A DNA stretch of 9,040 bases from contig CAKUXH010000045.1 in assembly GCA_934700265.1 (NCBI GenBank), positions 1-9,040 of the forward strand, given 5' to 3'. Below the pieces are notes generated by a model. The model did not search any database. It was not told the origin of the DNA and was given only the letters and a program-made list of their open reading frames with translations. This DNA is from an uncultured Opitutales bacterium (GTDB taxonomy: Bacteria; Verrucomicrobiota; Verrucomicrobiia; Opitutales; UBA9783). Both the position numbers and the translations under genes were made by a program. Of this stretch, positions 1 through 6,748 are shown in pieces; the first letter of the stretch is position 1, and each line of letters opens with the position of its first letter.

Positions 1-63
1 CCTCTATTCACACACACTTCTCCCTCCCCTGTCAACCTATTTTTTCTACTTTTTTATCCCTAC

Positions 64-399
64 CTATCCCGTTAAATATGTCATTACCTGTTTTTTCGGC
101 ATTTTATGCACCAATAAACACCGCCTAAATAAAGAATAATTATAAAATTGCTGCTGCAATTCTTTAATTTTTATAAATAAATCCTGAAAATCAGTTGTAA
201 AAAACAAATCCGTACATCCTAGAAAATTTTTTTGCAACTCTGCTAACACCTTTTCCAAACAATCCATCGTCCTTGCCACCAATTTCATCTGCCCAACCAC
301 CATCGCTTCATTAAGCACAACCATATCAGCCCAATATCGCTGCAATAAATTAATTATTTTTTTCTGCTTCTCGCTTTTGTAACATTTCTGCCCATCCAT
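64..399 (-). CDS. FliT-like small helical protein (flagellar chaperone candidate)
   Basis: This 111-residue protein is predicted to be almost entirely alpha-helical, with regularly spaced Leu and charged residues through residues 14-95. It carries no domain motif I recognise with certainty. Its place directly after fliS matches the usual position of fliT, whose product is a small helical export chaperone for the filament cap protein FliD and a regulator of flagellar genes. Size and helical character agree. FlgN, another helical export chaperone, is an alternative. The ATG at 399 is favoured because AAGGA lies 8 bases upstream on the minus strand (412-408), although this makes the gene overlap the end of fliS by 50 bases. 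A TTG at 345, just after the fliS stop, is the alternative. The family assignment is an inference from context and shape. Confidence 0.5.
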   Translation of the reverse strand: MDGQKCYKSEKQKKIINLLQRYWADMVVLNEAMVVGQMKLVARTMDCLEKVLAELQKNFLGCTDLFFTTDFQDLFIKIKELQQQFYNYSLFRRCLLVHKMPKKQVMTYLTG

Positions 400-751
400 C
401 TCTTAATTCCTTCAACACACGTTCAACATTATTTAAATTTTCAATGGTCTTTTTAGAACGAACTATCGCCAGTTGATCGCAAGCATAATCATATAGTCGA
501 AATAATGTATCTGCCAACTCTTTAGCAGGTTTAAAATTCAGGCACCCCTGCAATTCACGCAATATACGCTCTATTTTTTGCACATTATTATGCAATATTT
601 CCTGATTTCTTACACTAAACTCAAGACCTAATGTTTCCCTAATCTTAGCCAACGATTGTAAACAAGCATTAAATAATAATAGAATAACTCGTCCCGGTGA
701 TAAACTTTCAACAGAGTTTTTTTGATAAATCAACGATTGCCTACTCATCAT
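350..751 (-). CDS. fliS: FliS, flagellin export chaperone
   Basis: FliS is a cytosolic four-helix chaperone that binds the C-terminal helix of flagellin, stops it polymerising early and delivers it to the flagellar export gate. The 133-residue length is normal for the family. The N-terminal part has the family pattern Y-x3-S-V-x-S-L-SPG-x-x-I-LLLF, matching the usual Y..n.V..aSPe.l...Ly. Near residues 74-87 the stretch ELADTLFRLYDYA matches the conserved region preceding the last helices (L..LY.Y). The C-terminal LKELRDGWAEM is also typical. The ATG at 751 (or the next ATG at 748) overlaps the flgM end by about 11 bases. A GTG at 769 in the same frame would add residues before the family's usual N-terminus and is less likely. 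It is followed by the FliT-like gene in the same operon. Confidence 0.85.
   Translation of the reverse strand: MMSRQSLIYQKNSVESLSPGRVILLLFNACLQSLAKIRETLGLEFSVRNQEILHNNVQKIERILRELQGCLNFKPAKELADTLFRLYDYACDQLAIVRSKKTIENLNNVERVLKELRDGWAEMLQKREAEKNN
408..412 (-). promoter_or_regulatory. Ribosome binding site of the FliT-like gene
   Basis: The minus strand reads AAGGA eight bases before the ATG at 399, inside the fliS coding region. It decides the start of the FliT-like gene despite the 50-base overlap with fliS, and suggests the two genes are translated in a coupled way. Confidence 0.55.
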
Positions 752-1034
752 AATTATCAGAATTTGCACCTAACAAAGCATCAGCCACTTTATCTAATAC
801 CTCCGTATCAGGATAATGAGAATCCGCAATAAGCTTTCTCGCAAAAACAACTTTATCCATACGAACTTCTGGAATACTTTTCAATAAAGACATTGTTTCC
901 AACATAGGACTTTTAACTTCAACCCTATCCAACTTATTTACATCTTTCGACTTTTGACCTAAAGTTTTATATCCATCAACTTGATCTATCCCTTTTAAAC
1001 GATTATTATTTATATTATCTAATCTTACTTCCAT
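741..1034 (-). CDS. flgM: FlgM-like anti-sigma-28 factor
   Basis: FlgM binds the flagellar sigma factor FliA (sigma-28) and blocks late-gene transcription until it is exported through the completed hook-basal body. The 97-residue protein has the typical make-up: a polar, probably disordered N-terminal half rich in Asn, Asp and Lys, and a C-terminal sigma-binding segment at about residues 57-88. That segment reads VRMDKVVFARKLIADSHYP and then DKVADALL, matching the family pattern R-x-DKV-x2-(I/L)-x2-I-x2-G-x-Y-x(6-8)-(I/V)A-x2-LL. The usual Gly before the Tyr is His here. The ATG at 1034 follows a GGAG on the minus strand (1049-1046) at 11 bases. The gene sits 2 bases after the upstream lipoprotein gene and overlaps fliS. 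Sequence divergence makes this call somewhat less certain than fliS, but the neighbour supports it. Confidence 0.75.
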   Translation of the reverse strand: MEVRLDNINNNRLKGIDQVDGYKTLGQKSKDVNKLDRVEVKSPMLETMSLLKSIPEVRMDKVVFARKLIADSHYPDTEVLDKVADALLGANSDNYDE

Positions 1035-1036
1035 GA

Positions 1037-1693
1037 TTAAAAATTCTCCGGAATTGTTTCAAAAATTTTCCTACCGACGTAAACAGAAAACACCTTAGGG
1101 CTCAATTGCCCCAATTGATCTAACGATTCAAAAACCTGTTGAGCATGACCTCGACGAAAGTTTTTTACGCCATACATAACATCCTCACGCCCCCCATCAA
1201 ACAATTCATCGATTGCCCAAATAATTTTCTCACTCCCTACCTCCACTAACTGAGCTTTTATTCCTATTCTTAATGGAGTATATGGACAATAATCCGTTAC
1301 CCCCATAAACATAACAGCATCAGCATTATATTTCTCAGATAATCGATCGAATATTCGATAAGGTAATCGTGGATATTCATAAATAAAATTTTCAGTATGT
1401 TCAAAAATACATTCAAATCTCCCTATTTTTAATAAAGCTTGTACCAACGAATCCTGCAACATTTTCATACTATCCTCTGAAATTTTTGCACTATAATTAA
1501 CAAGCGGCAAAACAACCACACGAATAATTGACTTCGTAGACATTCGATAGGTTGTATTTTCAGCTTTATAATTTTTCTGTAAAAAAGGAATCTGATCTCG
1601 TTTGCTCCTCATACAACCGCCTAACAACAACATACCTAAAAACAATGTAACAATCCGCTCCAATCGCATTAACTTATTTAAAGCATATTTCAT
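1037..1693 (-). CDS. Lipoprotein in the flagellar operon, CsgG/TolB-N-like region
   Basis: From the ATG at 1693 the protein has 218 residues. A lipoprotein signal runs to the lipobox LLGGC, with the lipidated Cys at residue 27. An ATG at 1669 would give a more classical 19-residue signal and is a real alternative; a TTG at 1717 would overlap the upstream gene. The mature part opens with a strand-like VVVLPLVNYSA segment and continues with a helix and a NADAVMFMGVTDYCPY stretch. Next come a PLRIGIKAQLVEV strand and IIWAIDELFDGG. This order (VLPF-type strand, helix, DAV..G.I..Y.PY, LV....G..(L/I)W) recalls lipoproteins of the CsgG, TolB-N or GNA1162 type fold, which act at the outer membrane. 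I recall similar proteins near flagellar genes in other bacteria, but that is memory, not a search. Its place between a barrel gene and flgM suggests an envelope role in motility. Confidence 0.65.
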   Translation of the reverse strand: MKYALNKLMRLERIVTLFLGMLLLGGCMRSKRDQIPFLQKNYKAENTTYRMSTKSIIRVVVLPLVNYSAKISEDSMKMLQDSLVQALLKIGRFECIFEHTENFIYEYPRLPYRIFDRLSEKYNADAVMFMGVTDYCPYTPLRIGIKAQLVEVGSEKIIWAIDELFDGGREDVMYGVKNFRRGHAQQVFESLDQLGQLSPKVFSVYVGRKIFETIPENF

Positions 1694-1700
1694 GCCATCA

Positions 1701-2471
1701 TTAAAATTTGAAATCAATTTTTATAGATAAACCACAGAAGTGAGATTTATAAGTAGCACAATTAAACAAGGTAGATCGCTGTGTTCCCCCTGTATTATAA
1801 GCAAAAGTAGGCCCCAAATAAAAGCACAAATTATCATTCACAGATTTTTTTAACAACAATGAAGTTTCAATATATTTATAATGGTCTTTTTTATTATAAA
1901 GACCACCTCTCCTTCCATATGGCTGTCTTACTCTACAAAATCCTATAAGATTATCCCAAACCAATTCACTTTTATTAAAATCAAAAACCTCTAAATCAAA
2001 TGTATACTTAAAAGAAAACTCACACCCCCACTCTTTACATTTAGGTTTAAAAAACATCATAATTCTAGGTTCCATCAACAAATCAGAACGAATCCCTACA
2101 GAATACTCCATCCATTGATGAACATGCTCAAAACCTAAACGTTGCAAAAAAACATATTTACAGCCACAATCAAAAGTAAAATGTTTGGTAAGTTTTTTTA
2201 AATACCCCGCACCAAATTTCCAACGACTAGAAAAATTTTCTCTGTACTGAAAAGGTAAATAAACATCACAATCCGTATATGCACCATTTTTATTACCTCG
2301 CACAATTACAGAAATTTTAGAAGAAAAACCTCGTTTTCCTACAAGTAAACCACGATCATATTTTTCAGTTTCAACTCCCACATTACCATCAAAATGGACA
2401 TCTGAAAAAATGAAATTATCAAATGTCACTGCAATCGCACAAAAAAACAATTTTAATCTCTTAACATGCAT
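1701..2471 (-). CDS. Predicted outer-membrane beta-barrel protein
   Basis: This 256-residue protein starts with a basic and hydrophobic signal peptide, roughly residues 1-23, ending near FIFSD. The mature part is made of short alternating polar and hydrophobic strands rich in Tyr, Phe and Gly, separated by charged turns. The protein ends in KIDFKF. A terminal Phe on an amphipathic last strand is the recognition signal for the outer-membrane assembly (BAM) machinery. No enzymatic or flagellar domain is recognised. It is the first gene of the minus-strand flagellar block, with 7 bases between its stop and the lipoprotein start. Cotranscription with the lipoprotein, flgM and fliS is therefore likely. 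There are several Cys residues, unusual for a typical porin. The barrel call rests on composition and the C-terminal signature only. Confidence 0.65.
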   Translation of the reverse strand: MHVKRLKLFFCAIAVTFDNFIFSDVHFDGNVGVETEKYDRGLLVGKRGFSSKISVIVRGNKNGAYTDCDVYLPFQYRENFSSRWKFGAGYLKKLTKHFTFDCGCKYVFLQRLGFEHVHQWMEYSVGIRSDLLMEPRIMMFFKPKCKEWGCEFSFKYTFDLEVFDFNKSELVWDNLIGFCRVRQPYGRRGGLYNKKDHYKYIETSLLLKKSVNDNLCFYLGPTFAYNTGGTQRSTLFNCATYKSHFCGLSIKIDFKF

Positions 2472-2570
2472 AATTTTATTTTAAATCTATACCATGAAAA
2501 GTAAATAAAAAACATTGCATTTTATTAAAAACAATCTTATCTTAAGAAGTAATAAAAGAACTGTTTCGCA
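2472..2570. promoter_or_regulatory. Divergent promoter region, flagellar block versus ptsH
   Basis: These 99 bases separate two divergently transcribed units and must hold both promoters. On the plus strand TTGCAT (2515-2520), a 17-base spacer and TATCTT (2538-2543) form a plausible sigma-70 type promoter for ptsH. On the minus strand TTTACT and TAAAAT lie 16 bases apart just before the barrel gene; this would leave a very short leader. I saw no clear sigma-28 (TAAA-N15-GCCGATAA) or sigma-54 (TGGCAC-N5-TTGCA) site for the flagellar side. Confidence 0.4.
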
Positions 2571-2864
2571 ATGACAATAGTAAAAAATTTTACGGTTCAA
2601 AATGTAAAAGGATGGCATGCTCGTCCTTGTGCAGTTATAGCTCGCACAATCGCAAAACACCCTAATATTTCTGTTACTTTTTCTTGTCCACAAAGCGATA
2701 CAACAGCTTCAGGTTCCAGTATTTTCGAAATGATGATATTAGCGGTCAACTGTGGAGACACTATTACAGCATCCATAACCGGAGAAAATCTCGAAGAAAT
2801 TAATCAACTTATAGATACTTTACAGAAGATTATTAGTAAGCCTTACCTAAATGAAGATTGGTAA
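2571..2864 (+). CDS. ptsH: HPr, phosphocarrier protein of the PTS
   Basis: HPr is a small cytosolic protein that accepts phosphate from enzyme I on a His and passes it to EIIA. In many bacteria it is also phosphorylated on a Ser by HPr kinase for regulation. At 97 residues it is slightly longer than the usual 85-90. The active-site signature is GWHARP, with the catalytic His at residue 16 followed by the conserved Arg18 and Pro19. The regulatory Ser region reads SGSSIFEMM, with Ser50 matching Ser46 of the family, followed by the expected hydrophobic patch and CGDTITASITG. Both phosphorylation sites are thus kept. No strong Shine-Dalgarno is seen before the ATG. It precedes tgt by 136 bases with a weak hairpin between, so it may be its own unit. 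No enzyme I or EII gene is in view. Confidence 0.9.
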   Translation: MTIVKNFTVQNVKGWHARPCAVIARTIAKHPNISVTFSCPQSDTTASGSSIFEMMILAVNCGDTITASITGENLEEINQLIDTLQKIISKPYLNEDW

Positions 2865-2930
2865 ACTGTTATACTCTTTAAAAAGTAAAGAAGAATTTTA
2901 ATTTGCTAAAAAAATGTTTATTAAAAACAC

Positions 2931-2946
2931 TTGATTTTTAAATCAA
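2931..2946 (+). terminator. Weak palindrome after ptsH, possible terminator
   Basis: The 16-base inverted repeat TTGATTTTTAAATCAA lies 67 bases after the ptsH stop and is followed by a T-rich stretch (2950-2954). The stem is 6-7 AT-rich pairs with a tiny loop, so any terminator activity would be weak. Confidence 0.25.
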
Positions 2947-2967
2947 TAATTTTCTTGATTTATTGTT

Positions 2968-2973
2968 TATAAT
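2968..2973 (+). promoter_or_regulatory. Candidate -10 box for tgt
   Basis: A perfect TATAAT lies 27 bases before the tgt ATG. No convincing -35 element sits 16-18 bases upstream, and in such AT-rich sequence a TATAAT can occur by chance. It would give tgt its own promoter after the ptsH hairpin. Confidence 0.3.
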
Positions 2974-3000
2974 ATCAGAAATTATCTGTAGTTGGCTACC

Positions 3001-4191
3001 ATGATAGATAATTTTTCATATACCATAACTGCACAAAAAGAAAATGAACGTGCCCATTGTGCAACAATAACAACCCCTCATGGAATAATCGAAACTCCTA
3101 ACTTCATTTTTTGTGCAACCCATGGCGCTATAAAAGGTGCTACCATGGAACAAATTCGTGCGACAGGTGCCCAATTTGTTCTAGGGAATACGTACCACTT
3201 ATGGCTACAACCAGGACCAGATATTGTTAAAAAACATGGAGGCTTACAAAGATTTACTGGTTGGAATGGCCCTATGTTAACAGATTCTGGAGGTTTTCAA
3301 ATTTTCAGTTTAGGCTACGGGGGAGTTGTTGATGAAATCAAGGGTAAAAAGGATCGTAGTACACGACCAAGATCTCTCTTAAAAATAACAGAAGATGGTG
3401 CTTTTTTCAGGTCATATCTTGATGGAAGTTTGTGTTTTTTAAGTCCAGAACGTTCAATTCAAATTCAACAGAAACTTGGAGCTGATTTTATTCTTCCTTT
3501 AGATGAATGCACCCCATTTCATATGAAAAAAGAAGAGACTGCCTCTTCCATGTTACGAAGTCATCGCTGGGAAGCACGCAGCGTACGTCAATTTTTCGAT
3601 AATTACAACCACCATCAACGGATGTATGGCATTATACAAGGAGGTATTTACGAAGATTTGCGTTTAGAAAGTATTGATTTTGTTAACCATCAACCTTTTT
3701 TCGCACAAGCTATCGGTGGAAGTTTAGGAGGCGAAAAACAACAGATGTATGAGGTAGTTGATTTCACAATGAAACATTTATTAAAAACACGCCCAACACA
3801 TTTACTAGGAATCGGTGGTTTGCGGGATATTCTTGAAGGAGTCAATTCTGGGGTAGATACTTTTGATTGCGTACATCCTACCCGTATTGCTCGGCACGGA
3901 TGTGCACTTATCGCAAAACCAGAGGCAGAATTTGCCAAAGAACATATTAATTTAAAAAACAAAATTTATCGCGAAGACTTACGCCCCATTGAAGATCAAT
4001 GTGATTGTTATACCTGTCGTAACTTTACACGTTCTTATATTCACCATTTATTCAAAGCAAAAGAAAATACAGGCGGTCAGCTACTCACGATTCATAATGC
4101 ACGCTTTATGGTCCGTTGGATGGAATCCATCCGTAAGGCTATCAGAAACGGCCAATGGAATGAATTTTATCGAAGTCATTGCAAAGATTAA
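3001..4191 (+). CDS. tgt: Queuine/preQ1 tRNA-guanine transglycosylase (Tgt)
   Basis: Tgt exchanges guanine-34 in GUN anticodons (Tyr, His, Asn and Asp tRNAs) for a queuosine precursor. The protein is a full-length TIM barrel of 396 residues from this ATG. The active-site segment TDSGGFQIFSL holds the conserved Asp (residue 95). GGSLGG at about 239-244 is the substrate-binding loop. DTFDCVHPTR at about 286-295 carries the catalytic nucleophile Asp. The structural zinc site is intact: C-D-C-Y-T-C (Cys334, 336 and 339) and His365 in TIHNARF. A TTG at 2992 in frame, just after an in-frame TAG, would add three residues and cannot be excluded; no clear ribosome site supports either. From memory the sequence is closer to chlamydial-type Tgt than to the E. 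coli enzyme. Whether it takes preQ1 or salvaged queuine cannot be told, since no queuosine synthesis gene is in view. Confidence 0.96.
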   Translation: MIDNFSYTITAQKENERAHCATITTPHGIIETPNFIFCATHGAIKGATMEQIRATGAQFVLGNTYHLWLQPGPDIVKKHGGLQRFTGWNGPMLTDSGGFQIFSLGYGGVVDEIKGKKDRSTRPRSLLKITEDGAFFRSYLDGSLCFLSPERSIQIQQKLGADFILPLDECTPFHMKKEETASSMLRSHRWEARSVRQFFDNYNHHQRMYGIIQGGIYEDLRLESIDFVNHQPFFAQAIGGSLGGEKQQMYEVVDFTMKHLLKTRPTHLLGIGGLRDILEGVNSGVDTFDCVHPTRIARHGCALIAKPEAEFAKEHINLKNKIYREDLRPIEDQCDCYTCRNFTRSYIHHLFKAKENTGGQLLTIHNARFMVRWMESIRKAIRNGQWNEFYRSHCKD

Positions 4192-4210
4192 ACAAATTTA
4201 TTTAATCTTT
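4183..4210 (+). terminator. Hairpin terminator overlapping the tgt stop codon
   Basis: AAAGATTAAA (4183-4192) and TTTAATCTTT (4201-4210) form a perfect 10-base-pair stem with an 8-base loop. The tgt TAA stop lies within the 5' arm. It is followed by AT-rich sequence rather than a pure T run. Because tgt faces the GH13 gene, the hairpin could stop transcription from both sides. The remaining 200 bases to 4412 show no convincing gene. Confidence 0.5.
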
Positions 4211-4412
4211 AATTTAATAATTTCAAAAAATATTTTCGGTTGGCTATGACTTTTCCCCAGCATATGAATGGCAAAAATAATATTATGAATATTTATAATA
4301 AGCAAGATTTAGTAAACATGATACCAGTCATTATAAAATAATCTCTAAAATTGTTATGAATTTATTACAATAAAGTAACTTATTAAATCTCAAAAACTTT
4401 CAAAAGGCAACC

Positions 4413-5918
4413 TTATTTTAGTATGTAGATATTAACACTTTCTTCAAATGAATGGAGCTCCGCATGAATACCAGATAATAACCCCATTATATTTTTACTA
4501 GTATAGTCGTTTGCACTTTTTTCAATTTTTACACAAACAATATCTGCGGGTAATTGATCTTTATAAATATGCCGCACAAAAATTAAATAGCCATTCGAAT
4601 AAAACATTTCAACCCAAAAAATTCCCGAAGCTTCTCTCAAACGCAAAAAAGCAGAATTGATATTTTCTATAAAACTTTCAATTTCTGACTTTGAATCACT
4701 ATTCTCAGGAATATTTTCTTCTTTGTGAAAAGGAGATCCATCTGAACGTACAAAAGGGCTTTTGGAAATTTCAGACATCCATTCATCAGAAGAAAAACAA
4801 TACCATCCTGCATCTGAACTAAACGCCGCAATCGCCATACGCTCCTTCATAATTTCCAATTTTTGATCTTGTGTTTTTGAATTTAATCTTTCTTGAATTA
4901 ATTTTCCACGTACATATTTTTCCTGCTTTTCCCAATCTTCATCTTCTTGCATTCCTTCAGCAACAAGCCTATTCTCTATGTCTTCATGAGTTATCTCTTG
5001 ATTTAAAAAATAAGATAAAATTGTTGTTCCATGATCATGAGAACCTGAAAAACCTACCGTCCCTGTCCAAAAACCACTACATTTCCCTGAGCAAGTTAAT
5101 TTTTTAAGCCCTAAATCATTTAAAAACCATTGATACCCATTATTTTTTCCACTTGAAATTTGCTGTTTAGATAAAAAAATGGACAAGTTAGTTAAATGAG
5201 TAAAACCACTATCTCTACAAGACTCTAAAACTCTATTCACCGTCTTTGTTGGTGGGATAAGAGCTTCACCAAAAACAATTAATGGCTCTACAATAATTTT
5301 ATTTAAATGACTCACGCACATTTTTAACGTTGCCTGATCCACATCCGTTCCATAATCTACACGCATTCCTTGAAAACCCAAGTCCTTCATTTGATCTAAA
5401 AGAGGCGCCCAGATAGTATTAAAAATTTCCTCTCTGTTTCCTTCTGTATAATTAAATGGACAAATATCATCCCAATGACTATCCGGTTTTTTGAACCACT
5501 CTGGTTTTTTCTGCACCAGAGTTGAATCTTTTGCAATATGATTTAGAACAAGATCAAAAATAGGAATCATACCTTGCATTTTAATGGCCTCAGTGTATTT
5601 TTTTATATTTTCTGGGTCTTCTGGATCATTCATTTCTGGTTTGCCATTTTGATCAAGCTTCATTGCATATAATGAACCTTTCACTTTTAAGACTTCACCT
5701 GTAAATTTATTAACACGTTCAACTCCTTCATCTGAACATTGAAAAAACGGATTTACCCAAACAACATTGAATCTCAACTGTTTAATTTTTGGAATATACT
5801 TAGTCATCTCTTTAAAATCCATATTCCAAACTCTAGGATACTGGTTGTAAATAAGAAGAGGCCCAGCATACAAGCATCCACAAAAAACAAAAAACAATAG
5901 ATAAAAAAACCTTTTCAT
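4413..5918 (-). CDS. Secreted GH13 (alpha-amylase family) glycosidase
   Basis: GH13 enzymes hydrolyse or transfer alpha-glucosidic bonds in starch and glycogen. The 501-residue protein has a signal peptide, probably cut after LYA at residue 18, so it acts outside the cytoplasm. The four GH13 regions follow in order. Region I is FDLVLNHIA (121-129). Region II is GMRVDYGTDV (184-193) with nucleophile Asp188. Region III is VFGEAL with acid/base Glu218. Region IV is GSHDHGT with His294 and transition-state Asp295. The usual Asn before His-Asp in region IV is Ser here. The stretch KKPEWFKKPD...DDICPFNY before region II recalls GlgE-type maltosyltransferases, although substrate cannot be assigned. 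The C-terminal third has an acidic insert (323-420) and a beta-rich end. It starts 5 bases after the upstream lipoprotein gene, with which it likely forms an operon. Confidence 0.82.
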   Translation of the reverse strand: MKRFFYLLFFVFCGCLYAGPLLIYNQYPRVWNMDFKEMTKYIPKIKQLRFNVVWVNPFFQCSDEGVERVNKFTGEVLKVKGSLYAMKLDQNGKPEMNDPEDPENIKKYTEAIKMQGMIPIFDLVLNHIAKDSTLVQKKPEWFKKPDSHWDDICPFNYTEGNREEIFNTIWAPLLDQMKDLGFQGMRVDYGTDVDQATLKMCVSHLNKIIVEPLIVFGEALIPPTKTVNRVLESCRDSGFTHLTNLSIFLSKQQISSGKNNGYQWFLNDLGLKKLTCSGKCSGFWTGTVGFSGSHDHGTTILSYFLNQEITHEDIENRLVAEGMQEDEDWEKQEKYVRGKLIQERLNSKTQDQKLEIMKERMAIAAFSSDAGWYCFSSDEWMSEISKSPFVRSDGSPFHKEENIPENSDSKSEIESFIENINSAFLRLREASGIFWVEMFYSNGYLIFVRHIYKDQLPADIVCVKIEKSANDYTSKNIMGLLSGIHAELHSFEESVNIYILK

Positions 5919-5923
5919 ATTCT

Positions 5924-6505
5924 CTATAAATCAATTCCTTTAATTAATTCTTTCTCTTTATTTATCTCAGCTAACAAAGCTTTCAATCCATCCTTAAGTT
6001 CCTGAATCGGAATCAATACAACTCGAGTATTTGTACATGACTCAAGCTCTTTAATAGATTCAGCCCAAATGGCAAAATATGATCTCAAAATCCTCAACTT
6101 AAATATTGGATATAGGCTCTGTTTTAATAATTCAACAAACTGCTTTACTGTCTGTAACCAAGAAGATATAGCTGCAACACTTGTACAGGTGAAAAATAAA
6201 TCCAAAGCATTTTTCTTTTGTATGAGCCAAAAATTCGTACAATAAGCTAATTGAGCTGAACTATTAGTCGCATAAATTTCATAAAATTTATCCATTTCTT
6301 CCTTTGTAGTTGGCAATGTCAAACCTGCTGGTATTCCTAAATTTTTCTCTTGTTCTTCAAGTGTAACAACTGTTCCTACCTCATTAACCCAATGAAAACG
6401 TCCATTAACCAATTCGATTTTGCAATTTTCCATCATTTTTGCTTCACTGCAACTTACTACTGTTAACATACTTGCAATAACACTGATAATAATATTTCTA
6501 TTCAT
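5924..6505 (-). CDS. Lipoprotein of unknown function, upstream of GH13
   Basis: I do not recognise this 193-residue protein. It has a short signal peptide with the lipobox VVSC, placing the lipidated Cys at residue 19, so it should be anchored in the cell envelope. After the Cys come a short beta-like segment (KIELVNGRFHWVNEVGTVV) and then mostly helices from about residue 60 to the end, with a charged C-terminal helix rich in Lys and Glu. Five further Cys residues follow (residues 28, 93, 106, 108 and 157). The ATG at 6505 has a strong AAAGGA seven bases upstream. Its stop lies 5 bases before the GH13 start, so the two are almost surely cotranscribed. A partner or accessory role for the secreted glucan enzyme is possible but is only inferred from the pairing. 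Confidence 0.7.
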   Translation of the reverse strand: MNRNIIISVIASMLTVVSCSEAKMMENCKIELVNGRFHWVNEVGTVVTLEEQEKNLGIPAGLTLPTTKEEMDKFYEIYATNSSAQLAYCTNFWLIQKKNALDLFFTCTSVAAISSWLQTVKQFVELLKQSLYPIFKLRILRSYFAIWAESIKELESCTNTRVVLIPIQELKDGLKALLAEINKEKELIKGIDL

Positions 6506-6512
6506 ATATATT

Positions 6513-6518
6513 TCCTTT
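6513..6518 (-). promoter_or_regulatory. Strong ribosome binding site of the lipoprotein gene
   Basis: The minus strand reads AAAGGA seven bases before the ATG at 6505. It is among the best Shine-Dalgarno matches in the window and fixes the start of the lipoprotein-GH13 unit. Confidence 0.7.
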
Positions 6519-6527
6519 CAAGAAAGA

Positions 6528-6556
6528 GGACTAAAAAATCTCTTCAAATTTGTCAA
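6528..6556 (-). promoter_or_regulatory. Candidate promoter of the lipoprotein-GH13 unit
   Basis: A perfect -35 hexamer TTGACA (minus strand, 6556-6551) lies 45 bases before the ATG. The possible -10 boxes are poor: TTTAGT at 15 bases or TAGTCC at 17 bases. The position fits, but the weak -10 keeps confidence low. Confidence 0.3.
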
Positions 6557-6621
6557 GTATTTTTATTGTACTATATTAAAAGCTTTAAATTTGTTTATAT
6601 GTATAGTTCTTTCAACAAATT

Positions 6622-6640
6622 ATTGCATTAAAAATGCAAT
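6622..6640. repeat. Perfect 7-bp inverted repeat (hairpin)
   Basis: ATTGCAT and ATGCAAT flank the 5-base loop TAAAA. It lies between the end of the decayed OTU gene (6749) and the promoter of the lipoprotein-GH13 unit, so a weak terminator or an operator are both possible. The 6506-6748 interval holds nothing else I can support; it is very AT-rich and has no convincing reading frame. Confidence 0.35.
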
Positions 6641-6748
6641 TTAACTAAACTAGCGAAATATTTTATTTTTAATACCACATTAAATTTATATAATCATTTT
6701 AATAGTAAAATTTTATATCAAAAGATATAAGTACAAATAATTTATTTA

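Noticed and set aside
5..35. A minus-strand TTGACA (35-30) followed by a purine-rich stretch and TGAATA, as a promoter for something left of the window
   Set aside because: The spacing to the only -10-like sequence is about 19 bases and the -10 match is poor; the downstream gene is out of view.
2487..2693. A minus-strand ORF of 68 codons overlapping the start of ptsH
   Set aside because: It runs opposite the clear HPr gene, has a Cys/Tyr-rich random-looking composition and covers the divergent promoter region.
3690..3962. A 90-codon minus-strand ORF inside tgt
   Set aside because: It is entirely antisense to the conserved Tgt active-site region.
3989..4249. An 86-codon plus-strand ORF overlapping the tgt 3' end in another frame
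   Set aside because: The tgt frame here contains the zinc site C-D-C-Y-T-C; the other frame only shadows it.
4246..4341. A 31-codon plus-strand ORF after tgt starting MTFPQHMNGK
   Set aside because: It has no ribosome site, lies beyond the tgt terminator hairpin and resembles no known protein; AT-rich spacers give such ORFs by chance.
4871..5107. A 78-codon plus-strand ORF inside the GH13 gene
   Set aside because: It is antisense to the intact GH13 gene, Leu/Phe/His-rich and without a start context.
6420..6644. A plus-strand ORF of 74 hydrophobic codons across the lipoprotein start
   Set aside because: Its hydrophobicity follows from the AT-rich sequence antisense to a signal peptide; there is no ribosome site, and it runs over the promoter region.
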